From Arctopsyche grandis (lineage: Eukaryota; Arthropoda; Insecta; Trichoptera; Hydropsychidae): a stretch of 64,000 bases of DNA. Position 1 is the first letter of the stretch, and each line of letters begins with the position of its first letter. The notes under the pieces are model-generated. The model was not told the DNA's origin and ran no database searches. It was given only the letters and a program-made list of their open reading frames with translations. The stretch lies in the NCBI RefSeq assembly GCF_051622035.1, contig NC_135362.1:15723501-15787500 (forward strand), given 5' to 3'. Shown here one piece after another: positions 48,218 to 59,451 of this stretch. The translations under genes were made by a program, and so were the position numbers.

Positions 48218-51200
48218 GATAAATTATCAAATTTTTCTTACAATTCTTACAGATGATGTACTATCATATAAAGATCTTGTAAAAAAAGATAAACCGAAAG
48301 AAAATCTTCCAATAACTAAGTATTATTATTTCTCTGTATAAAATCTATGTAAATAGTTCAAATAAATAAGTATGTAAATAATTTAAAATTTATTTTCAGG
48401 GAAAAGAATAAACGTAACCCATTAGCTGTAACATTGCCCGAACTTGAAGCTCCCCTACAAAATGTTCCACTTGTAGATATATTTTCCAGCCTTTTTACTT
48501 TCACATGTGTTTATTATCTAATATTACTGCATTTATTTCTTTATTTTAGGATATAAACTTGAATAGCTTTATCGCTCAAGATATAAGTACAATCACATTG
48601 ACAGAAGTTGACCAAATTGTGCCTCCAATTGTATATGTAGGTTTTTGTATGTGGCTTGTTCTGCATAACGGATACAACACACATTATCATTGCAATTTGT
48701 TCAATGTTTTTTGTAGTATAAAAGAATGCGAAAGTGTGTGTATGTTTGGATCTGTTTTACAGAATTGCGTCCGTGTAATGGTTTTATTTTGTTTTGTTGG
48801 AGAGATTGAGATACTTTATTTTAGGAGAATTTCGGCGAAGAAAATGTGGCTGGGGATCAGATTATACATGCCGGTGAAGGACCAATTCTGATAAACACTA
48901 CTGCTGAAATTCATGCACCTCCAAGAAATATTCCTATAATAATGGTTAATGACAATTTGATTGTAAATGAGACGGAAATAAATGTGTTTCAAGGTATGAA
49001 TTAATATAAACCCAATAAACGTACATATCATTTATAATATATACGTACATACATATATAGATTTAATTACAGATACTAATATACATAGTATTACAATATT
49101 TTCATGCAATTAACTATATTTTCCTTTGCACTAATATTTTTATTTATCCTGTTGCATTTTTAATATTTCTCCTGTTGAATTTCATAATGGAACTAATTTT
49201 ATAATTTTTCTACCTAAATATTGATGTTATCCAAATTACTAAAAAACTCACTATGGACCGTTAACACATACCTTCTATTTTCAATAAAATTTCAATTAAC
49301 GGCCGTCTAGAAAGTGTACGTTTTTAAATTTTCCAAACTTCATACAAAAAAATAGTATTATTTGAAAGATTTAGTTTCAAACTTCCATATTTATCCAAAA
49401 TAACGATAATCACATTTTAAAATATATATATTTATATGATTTAAAGCTTGACTTTTTTACAATAAATTTATCGATAATATTCAAAAAAGTTTTCAAATCC
49501 CCAGATATAAAAATTGACTGTTTTTTTTTCTCAACTTGAACCCTTCATTAAAATTAAATGAAGTTTGAGAAATACTGATCTGATAATTTATACAGTCGAA
49601 GACAATTTTGTAAAGAAACTTTATTCCAATTTTCAATTTAATTGATAGAAAGGTTTAGGAGTGATGTTTAATTTACGAAACCTATTATTTCTACGGTTAC
49701 TTGGGAAAAAAACGCAGAGTTTTCGGAACATTCGGGCGGTCCATAATGAGCTAAAGTACATATATTAATAGTGATTGTTTTTAATATTCATCAATTCCTT
49801 CGATTTTTCTTTTAGATATTCCTGAAATCCGCATTGAGATTCCACCTGAAATGTTAGTCATATCCAGAAATTCCTATACTTTCCGAATTCTTACTCCCAA
49901 TCAATGCTTTATAATATTCATTCTTTTATTACTCGTAAATATAAAATTGTATCCTTATTTTTGTGGAAGTATTATGTAATATCAATTTACTACTATTTTA
50001 AAATTGATTTACGATAAATAAAATATTACTTATCAAATAATAGTTTAAAAACAAAACATACATACACTTATTATATAAATGATTTATTAAATTTTATTTC
50101 ATTTTCAAGTGATACTTCAAATGTTATTGGGGAGGCAATAGTAAATGACACATCTCGACAAAGTCAATTGGCGAAGCGTATGTTAGATTCAATCAATGCG
50201 GTAAATTCAATATATTTTTCATTTAAAATAAGCTAACCATTTTACTAGCCCTGAAAATTTACTTTATTTTAATTGATAGACCTTGGAATCGATAGTGCCT
50301 AGTTCGCCGAAAAGAAAAAAGGCAAAAGTACAAATGATAAATAAAAAACTGGTATTGTCAGCAAATTACATAAGAAGTCGCTTAATTGATAATATAGAAA
50401 TGCGATGCGAAGTAATTTCCTTTGAGATTGTCTTACAATTATACTTATTATTGCAATGTTTTATTATGAAAGCATACATTTTTTTTATTTTAGGAACCCA
50501 AAGAAGATATTGTATGGTACGGAGATATATTTCATTACAAGAGGCTAATTATGCAACCCGCTTTTCTAAATGATGGCTTGAAAGTGAATTCTGTTTTTTC
50601 GAAGACCTTGTGTCCCCTATTTGTTCGCAATACTATTACAAAGCCCAATTCTAATACATGCAATGCGGAATCTTTCGTGTTGAGACCCAAAGAGGTATCA
50701 AAGATAGGCTCTTAATCTTATTTCAATGAAACACACATTTAATGTTAATAACATATTTATTATAACAGTATGCTTATATATGTATATATTTCTTAGGATA
50801 TTAGAGCAGATACAAAAGTAGAGCAATCTATGAAAGCAAGCTTTATTGGAAATATTACCAATATGTTATCTCCGAATCCACACCAGACTTTAAATCTAAT
50901 TGAAGAGAATTTGGAAGGACCCCATATGTTGGATCATGGATCTGTATCCAGAAATGATACTAATTTGTTACAAGATTCATTAAAACGTCTCGATATGGCT
51001 GAAACGGGTGAACCTGAAAGAAAAAGGTCTAAATCTGGTTACATTACTATCAATCGTAGCGATGTAAATCAGACCATTGTAGACGTTCATAATCAACCAA
51101 CTACACCACAATGTTTTGAGAATATTGAATCCCGTAATGTGACAATGATAGAAAATCAAATGCCTCCAGATGTTCAATTTGAGGAAAATAATCAAACTTT

Positions 51201-51785
51201 ACTAGAGAATGTTAACCGTTTTCGGAATGAGTTAAGCGTTGAAAGTACTTTAGATGAGTATAAGGAACAGCAAAAAATATTAAGGTATACAAGACATTTT
51301 TTCCATCAATAAAATAATTATTAAATATAACAAATGATTTAATTGTTTTCTTTTTATTATTATTTAGTGAATTTGGTGATCCACATCACCTGTTAGTGAA
51401 AATAGCTAAGACCAGAAAAATCGCGAAGAATAAAAAATTGACTTTATATGATGTTACTGAACGGTATTACGAATCGTCGATGCCAGTGTCTCATCGCCAA
51501 GTATTTGTCAGATCCTTTTATTCTCTTTTGAGTAAGTTTTTTTCTATTCATTAAACGCAGTAAGCTACTTTTTATTGTGTCTGTAAATAAACACGTTAAA
51601 TTTGCAGAATTAATGGCACGTGGATATGTTAAGGTTGAAAAAAAAGAAAATTCCTCCGATATCCTAAATATTGAGGTATAATTTAATAGTGTATAAACAT
51701 ATTTCTTCCAAATTTAATATATTGTAATTATAAATTATATAAATGTTTACAGGTGAATATGGAGGAATTGAAAAAGTTAAAATAA
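47252..51785 (+). CDS. REC8: REC8-type meiotic cohesin kleisin
   Basis: Alpha-kleisin that closes the SMC1-SMC3 ring in meiotic cohesin. Fourteen exons join in phase to 622 residues: 47252-47382, 47465-47592, 48253-48319, 48400-48472, 48550-48636, 48825-48993, 49816-49852, 50110-50200, 50280-50411, 50494-50694, 50797-51284, 51368-51531, 51608-51675 and 51753-51785. The N-terminal Rad21/Rec8 domain runs from MFYDLQLLKKGGRFYLCHLAASW to RRFSLRLSVRLLMGLL. The RFSL.LS..L wording favours REC8 over RAD21. The middle is low-complexity and acidic, with a basic patch SPKRKKAKVQ. The C-terminal winged helix (about 535-622; RQVFVRSFYSLL, then ARGYVKVE) is intact. A separase site was not assigned. RAD21L is the main alternative. 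Introns 2 and 6 carry transposons. Confidence 0.85.
47621..48133 (-). mobile_element. hAT element remnant in REC8 intron 2
   Basis: The ends read inward AATGTGACCAT and AAAGTGACCATACGTCCC, followed on both sides by ACGGGAC blocks. ATGCATACATAA is repeated directly at 47612-47623 and 48134-48145, so the borders are known to within a few bases. On the minus strand 47,781-47,990 encodes HGTNAPVERKSLFTDEQ then LKAMLLIKINFNKSCQEF. This is the hAT C-terminal dimerisation region with its HGTNAPVER signature. The N-terminal two-thirds is deleted, and a short (TA)n lies inside. Confidence 0.75.
48164..48213. repeat. (TA)n microsatellite in REC8 intron 2
   Basis: An uninterrupted AT dinucleotide run of about 25 units, between the hAT remnant and exon 3. 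Confidence 0.95.
49245..49752. mobile_element. TTAA-type MITE, copy 2, in REC8 intron 6
   Basis: The ends AACTCACTATGGACCG and, inverted, AGCTCATTATGGACCG match the element at 28,279-28,999 and the interiors align over their full length. The flanking TTAA is no longer intact. No coding capacity. It lies wholly inside an intron. Confidence 0.65.
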
Positions 51786-52391
51786 GTTTTTATTTTATAT
51801 ATGCATATATATATGTGGGTATGTTAATATGTATATCATACTATTATATTAAGGAAATTTTATTTTAAAATGTTTTGGGTTTGTTTATTTTATTTAAGTT
51901 GTCAAAAAAATTTATTTAAATATTTTTTGTTTGTTTATTTTATGTAAGTTGTCTTTATAGTAATGTTAGATTTATATTTCTTAGTATGTGTCCAAGTTTT
52001 TTGCCTGATTTTTATTTTAATGACTATTCTCATTATGGGTTGATGCTGCTTTCTTATTATTGTGGTTGTTTTATTAAATGCCAAAAGCTATTTGTTTTGG
52101 AAATGAAACAAAAATATGTTTTTTTTTAATTTTCTATAAAAGATTAAACATATTCTTACATATCAATAATATTATAATAATAACAATGCGTGATAAAAAA
52201 GCAAAATCTTTCAATATTCAACAAAAGCTTTAAAAGAAGCATAAATTTGAGAATGTGAAATGATATAACATGATTAAAAATTCTTGATTTATTGGCTAAT
52301 TCTTTTTTTTAAATTATGCTATGAACATTAAAAAATTACATCAAATAATTACTATTTCTATAAAACTCAAACAGTGATAAAAAGCATTACA
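51786..52391. other. Convergent 3' flanks
   Basis: AT-rich DNA between the stop codons of REC8 (+) and the secreted protein (-). It should hold both 3' UTRs. ATTAAA-like motifs are present but no polyadenylation site can be assigned. Confidence 0.4.
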
Positions 52392-55001
52392 CTACATTTT
52401 GTCACAAAATGCATATCCATTATTTTTTATTTTGCACATTTGGCGAAATACACTATCGCATTGAATGCCCACCTTTCCCAAAGCCTTGCAAAATTCTTCT
52501 CTGTTGTAGGTTATTGATTTTGTTCCATTAGAAACATGTCTTTTGTATTGTTTTAGATTTTTCATCCCATAACTATTTTCCTTGCTTAAAATATTATCCT
52601 GATTGTTAGCTCGTTCAGTTGCATTATGAGTTTTGTTTATTGTTGTTGAGTTAAATTGATTAAGAGTTAAGTTTGTTCTTTCCGTAGTAGAAATAGTAGT
52701 ACTCGAACGTATATGCAATGTTGTTTCAGTTGTATTATCTCTGACATTTAAATTTCTCAATTCATCGGTTTGACTTTCTCGCTCTTTAGGCACGTACACA
52801 GCTTCAACATTCAGTAAATTGGAAGAAAAACGCAAAATAGGAATATTATCTTTCATTATATAGTACTGTCCATGATCCGTATCATATTGCTGCATGGGTA
52901 CAGAATCCGGCTCGATGTAATGATAATTCTGATTGTATGCATTATCTAAATTGCTCCGATACTCATTGTGTAGAGATTCAGTCGGGGGACTATATTGATA
53001 TGCATTCTGCGGATACAACTCTTGCTCGGAATAATATGCTGGATATGACTGGGAATATGCCTGATACGGACAACCTTGAGCTCCGTATTGGAATTTGTTT
53101 GTTACATCCTCCCAGATGTATTGCTTGTAGTTGTTTTGGTCGTTTGAATTTTGACAATTGCAATATTTCGGTTGATACATTGAATGCTCACTGAAATTAT
53201 AGAGAAATATTACGTAATAATTGCTTTTGAAGTCAGCATTTTTATAAATGCATGTTTGTTAATTTTTTATTGTTGAAAATTTTGCATTGTAATTTTTTTT
53301 AATAATGTGTATTTGCTTACACGTATGAAATTTATTTATGATCAGCAGTTGAGCTTGTAAAAATATTACATAAATTTGTTTTTGGGCTGGTGTGGATATA
53401 AAACTTTTTAAACATGCATATACATATGAATGTAGGTAAAAGAAAAACATTGAAGGATAAATGGAATATGACTTGGATGGCCCGGAATTTTAATATTTGT
53501 ACATATGTACATATATATATTTTAAGTCTCAAAAGTCTGAAGAAATTATCGAACACATGAGATAGCATGGTGTCGTACTATACATGTACATATGTCAGTA
53601 TCAGATTATCTAATTCAATGGACAATCAAATATAAAACGATAAGATTTCGATAGTACTAAATCCAGCACAAATTCTGAAAGAAGATAGAAATAGAAATTT
53701 CAAAATCTTTCTTACAAATGTACATAAATAAATACTCATTTGTTTCTGTACTCAATTTCAGATCAATCAACAATAAAATACATATATACTATTAACTGTT
53801 TTGATTTTTGTATATGTTATTTGATTTGATTTCATACTAGCAGTGAAAGTATACTTTCACTGGCGTTTTAAGAAATTCATATTAAAAGAAGAGGAAAATC
53901 GTCAGCTTAAAAACTAAAGCCTTCCATTTTACTATTACAAGCCTCTTATCAGCTTGCTTTCGATTTTTTCGTCTGACAATATTTTTTCACTCTTTCGTTT
54001 TTTTTTTTTTTTTTTTAAAAACGCACATAAGTTGAAGAATGTTTGTATCTCTAGGCAAGTTATATTTTTACACTTCTTTTGTATATCTTTCTTCGTGCGT
54101 TCACGTCCTTCGTGATCAATTAGTCTGAGTCTCCAGGAGTATGCCGAACACGTTCCGTTGGAACATAATACAATATTTGTGAATCTGACACTGGGAATAT
54201 TAGATTCTCTCTTCCCCCAATAGATAACACGTAATGTATTTATAAATAATAATTCTATTGTGTGATACCCTTTCACCGACTGGGTTGGCTAAAGTATACT
54301 TTCACCGGGAATACAGATTCACTGTAACATATACATATCATAACGAGGAGAGATAGGAAAAGGAATACATGGGTGAGAAGTACATATGACAAGAGTAGTG
54401 AATATAATGGAGATATTGAAATAGTAATGGGCGGGTCACGTAGCTAGAAGAATAGACGAAAGAAGTGTTAGAATAGCACCCCAAAGAATTATAAAAGGCA
54501 GATGGATAGACAAAATTAAAAAAAAACATGTGTGATGAGATGGATGAGAGTTGCACAAAATGGAAGTGTGCTGGAGAGGCCTTCATCCAGCAGAGGATGA
54601 TGAGTGGCTGAAAATGATGATGATGACTAGAGATATGTATGTAAATAATCGAAAATTTTATTCCAGATACCAGATTAATGAATAAATTCCCATTGAAATA
54701 TGTATATTTCATAAATTAACGGTTTTCTCAACATGTTCAACTAGATATATGTATATGTATTTACCTTATAAATCAACATATGTACCTATGATAGTTGTAT
54801 TTGATAACATTTTAATAGAAATAATTACCTGTTCTCATATGTTGCACATATGTTTTTACAGTCTGCGTACTCGGGCTGATAATGGTTGTTATAACCAGGA
54901 ATCACTTGGCTAGATTCAAAGTATTGATCACAATTAACAGTCCTTATCAAAATGATCTTATATAAAAATCCGACTAAAACGAGGAACTGAGCCGACTTCA
55001 T
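52392..55001 (-). CDS. Secreted protein of unknown family
   Basis: Two exons, 55001-54829 and 53190-52392, join in phase (AG|T) to 323 residues. The start at 55001 gives a signal peptide (MKSAQFLVLVGFLYKIILI, cleavage near residue 22-24). An in-frame ATG at 55025 would add eight residues. After the signal come cysteines at 24, 48, 52, 68 and 70. A long Tyr/Gln/Asn-rich middle (PYQAYSQSYPAYYSEQE) and a Thr/Asn-rich part with several N-glycosylation sequons follow. The C-terminal module has four cysteines at 292, 302, 310 and 320. I do not recognise the family. The layout suggests an extracellular, possibly cuticle- or matrix-associated protein, but that is inference. The 1.6-kb intron contains a LINE fragment. 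The gene starts about 0.4 kb below the distal end of mesh on the same strand. Confidence 0.7.
54340..54645 (+). mobile_element. LINE 3'-end fragment in an intron
   Basis: The plus strand reads WAGHVARRIDER, then the GEAF-like end and (ATG)n, matching the 3' end of the LINE at 45.7 kb. It lies antisense inside the intron of the secreted-protein gene. Stops and frameshifts are present. Confidence 0.65.
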
Positions 55002-55395
55002 CTTGACGCTGTCGTTTGAGTACAATGTTCACTGTCGTACTAGCGATATATGAGACAGTGCTGATTTTATTACAGTTTATTATTGTGTTGTCAGCGAAAG
55101 AATTGCTTCGATTCCGGCGAACACAAATATTGAGCAATACGACTGGATACAATAGAAATGCAAGTGTAATAAATAATAAAACTCTTTATTTAATACAAAA
55201 TTTATTAAACTGAATACAAATAGAAAAAAAACTTAATGCATAAACATCTCTTAAAATTAAATTGTGTACAAAAAAAAAATCGTTGTAAAATATTTTCTTT
55301 GTATGTAGTATACTCACAAAATTTATTTCAAACAACATTCCATAAATTATTTGCACTATAACTGTAATAAGGTCTTAAGTTTAAAATATTTTATT

Positions 55396-55722
55396 TTATT
55401 GATTACCTTCACTTGTATATTCAAGTGGTTCTTTCTTAAATGACAAATTGTCTTCATCTTGGTTTATATGTGATGTTAAGTGAATCGGTCTGGAATAATT
55501 ATAATTTATTTAACAACAAAAATATATTAAGTAAAAATTAAATGACAAGCTTGGCTTGGGAAAAATCATACCTTTGAGGGAATGCATCTCTTTCCTCTTC
55601 TTCTTTTCGTTTCTTTATGACTCTGTATCCGGCCCAAACGAGCACTAATAGAATCGGAATAACTACCACCAAGATAATACCCCATGTTATTCCAGCCCAT
55701 CTCGAAGAATATTCTTGGTTTC
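55396..55722 (-). CDS. mesh: mesh, alternative distal 3' exons (short tail)
   Basis: Two exons, 55722-55572 and 55489-55396, fit the phase-1 end of mesh exon 57815 exactly as the long terminal exon does. They encode RNQEYSSRWAGITWGI, a transmembrane helix (about IILVVVIPILLVLVWAG), a basic stop-transfer KKRKEEE and a short tail ending EYTSEGNQ. The first part is clearly paralogous to the start of the long-tail exon ([18 protein letters not shown]), so the membrane exon was duplicated. AATAAAATAAAA overlaps the stop codon and could serve as a polyadenylation signal. Use of these exons would give a tail of about 60 residues instead of about 300. Alternative splicing is inferred from phase and paralogy, not from transcripts. 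Confidence 0.75.
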
Positions 55723-56694
55723 CTATTCAAAACAAAAATTATCATTGTACTACATTATATGCAAAAAAAATATATATATATATGTATAAAAATTCTCACC
55801 TTTTGATTTCAAATGATCACTTCTATGTGGATTGGAACTTTTATTGGATTTGCAAAAATAATTAGTGTTCTTGAAATAAAAAGTCAAATCAATCAAAAAT
55901 AAAACTTCCATTCCACATATGTCACGCGATTATTTTGCAAGTAAAATTAATTTAACAGATCTATGTAATTGATCAAAACGTTAGAGTTAAAAAAAAAAAT
56001 AGAAGACCGATATTGCTCTTTTTTATTATTTTGCGGTTGTTTTGGATGTCACGCACAATATGAGGAATAGAAATTTTCCTTTCGATTAATGAACACTATT
56101 GTAAAAGGTAAATTTTGTTTATTTTTCATTGTAAATATAAATTCTGTCTTAAAAATATGAACATGTAAATACTATTTATATATAAATCCTAGTTTAATCT
56201 CAAATTAAGCACTTGCATCGATGAATAAAAATATTTATCACCATTTATGGGGCATTTACATCTGAGTTTAACTTATAAAAAGTTATAATTGTCTATATTT
56301 TTAATATATGCAATACAGTACAAAATTCTACTAAACAAATTTCAATTTAATTTTAATTAATACAGTTAAGATATTAAAATTTCGTTATTGATAGAAGTAA
56401 ATGCCCAAAATATGCATACATATATTTATCTATATTATAAGAATAATTTCATTTAAAATACTGTTTGAACTGAACACATAAAAATAGGTATTACATAAAT
56501 GTCATTTATGTAATAATATACATATATTATAAAAATACAAAAATCAACGCCAACAGAAGATTCATATATGTATGTAAATATGTACATACAAACATAAACT
56601 TAAACAAAACTATATATGTATTTTGTACGTTAAAATGCATCCATTTTATAATCAAAATGTCAAATTATACATCGTTTAAAAATTAAATTAAATT
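55723..56694. other. Between the two mesh 3' ends
   Basis: Probably the 3' UTR of the long-tail form and intron of the short-tail form. AT-rich with no further exon seen. Confidence 0.4.
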
Positions 56695-59368
56695 TCACAC
56701 CATGGTAGTGCGACTGCTAAACGTCCTCAATTCCCCTGGTGCCAGTGGATCTTGTTGGTTTTGGAGGGCATCAGTAGACTTGCCTTTTTTCATGGGTGTT
56801 GCGAATGTACTTAGTTTGGGGTTGGGCGTGGTCTTGGGCTCCTCAAGCACCGGCATCATGACTGGAAGGTATCCTTTGGCAGTGTCCATTCCATAAACTG
56901 GACTAGTTGGCGGACTGTAAGCGTCTGATCCAGTCGGGCTGTATTGAGACGAAAGTGCACTGTCTTGATCATCATAATCGACAAATACTGGTGCATCTTG
57001 GGATCCAGAAGTAGATATTCCTGAATCGTTCTGTTTCTTTTGTCGTCGTCTACCATATTGTTTCTGCTTGTTGGAGCTTATGAAAGTAATATCTTTGGCT
57101 GGCTTTGTTATTGTGGTATTGGTCAAGTCACTGTCGTCATTGGAGCCCGAGGATAAAACATCTTCTTCGCTGATATCGAAAATTTTTTCAGGGAATTCAG
57201 AATTCGGATGCCCCGTCAAAGGTTCATGCGTTCGATAAGTACTATCGTAACTCCTTCGCTTTTTGGGCAATGTGTAAATCGGGGACGTACTTTCCTTTGC
57301 TGACCTCATTGAATCCATCTGCGAGGGACTTGTAAATGTTTTGGTTTCGTTTTCAATGTCAGCATTCACCGGATCGATAGATGTGAGTTTTTCTATCGGT
57401 TGGGAATCTTCTCTCAACAGATAAGGTTCGCTTTTTTGTCTCGTGTAAGGGCTCTGATACGGATCGCTTTTATAGGAATCTGTCAAGTTTCCCATAGAAG
57501 CTGCCTTAAAATTGACGCGAGAGTTGGAACGCGATCTCGGTTCTAAGGAATCAAAAGAGAACGGAGTTTTGCCTTTGTCTTTCCTCTTCTTGAAACAACA
57601 GAACCATATTATAGCCATAAAGAGCAATATCGGTATCATCACAAAGAGAATAATTCCACCAGTCATTCCTGCTTGACGCGACGAATATTCCTGTGTTCCT
57701 GTATTTACCAAACATGTTTCAATGATACAAAGAAAGTGAACCTACATAGCCCGACTAACCGAAACCACAATTTATTACTAAATTTTAATTAAATAAATTT
57801 AAAATATGACTTACTCAAACACTCGGTGTAGCCATATTGAGGCACGTCCCATCTTCCTTCTGGCATACAAGTTCTTCGTTGATCACCGATCAGGACAAAG
57901 TTCTTATCACACTCGAATGTCACTTTAGTATCTGGCACGAAGAAAAAGTTACTCTTTCTTCCAAAGCGTGGAGTTTCTAGCACACCACAACTAATGACTC
58001 TTTTAGAATTTAATTCCTTTATATTGACCTTAAATCACATTCAAAGTTAAAGAGATCCTTATGCTTTTATACTGTTTTTTTGCCATTACTGTCTACTTAC
58101 AATTGAATCATAATAATTTTTAGTGAAGTGAGCCATGTCTCTGCTCAGCGACATTCCATAATCGTAACGACATTGATATGACCCACCACATAACTCGGCT
58201 GCTTTGTTTATATCCTCCGTTCTATTCGGTGGTATAAAGTCTCTTGGTTCTAGTACGAAGTTTGGCAAAAATGTTGCGTTATTATAATATGAGGCCGTTC
58301 TACCAAATTCCCTTGTAAATAATGCTGACCCTCTCCCTTCAACCATTCTATCGGTTAGCATCCCTAAAAATAATATTGTAAAATGAACTAACAATTGTGA
58401 CTTTTGCATAATGTATCCCAACCACGTATCAAATCAGTACTTACAAAGTTTTCCAAACTCATTGTGAATATTCTGAGTATCGGCCACATTAACGGATACA
58501 ATAGTACCGTCTGGTCTGATAAAGTCGTCATTTATTTCCCAAGACCAATTTCCAAAAAGACCACGTGTTTTGTTCTGTAAAAATATGCTTACTTGTTATA
58601 AATTAAGTCGACTTTAAAACACTATTGTGAAGATTGCCGAATTTAAATTCCTTACAATGTAAGTCCAAGGCAGATACACTCTAGCTGTCAAGAAACCTTG
58701 ATTTTCGACTACTTCCACCCCAGCGCCAGATTGGAACATCATGATAACTTCAGACTGATTCAAAATATATGTAGGAGTATAAACAGTAACTCCTATTGAC
58801 ACAAATTTTATTCATGAAATTTTAACTACTTGAATTTATTACAATTATGTAAACGATCATTATACAGTACCTGGGAAGTGTTGTACTTTTAGTGACTTCC
58901 TATCGAAGAATACTCTCTTTCCATTAGCTAAAACATCAAGACGATAACGCCATTGGGCATGTTGTGGCCTTAAACGCACTTCAATCGTGGCAGAACTATT
59001 TCCAGCAGCCACTACAGATGTCAATTGGGTGGCCATTACTTTTCCGTAAAGGTTTGGTGCCACTTGTTCAAATCGTCCTTGCACGTCGAGTTTAAGATTG
59101 GGCACATCTGTCCTCACTAAAACGAACTCGCCTAAAAATTCACCATAAAAAAACTTGTCAATTTAAAGTTGTTATATAACATCACTCTGAATTTGAGAAT
59201 AAGTATAATGTCCACCTTTTCCATTGAAAGTATATTGATTATCGTCGAATGTGACAATGTGTGGATCACCGAATACAGCAGCAACACCAGGTGGTTGATA
59301 TGATACGCAATCTTGAGATGGCCGACGTTCAAATCTTTAAGATACATATCAGACAGTGAAAGCAAAAG

Positions 59369-59451
<83 letters not shown>

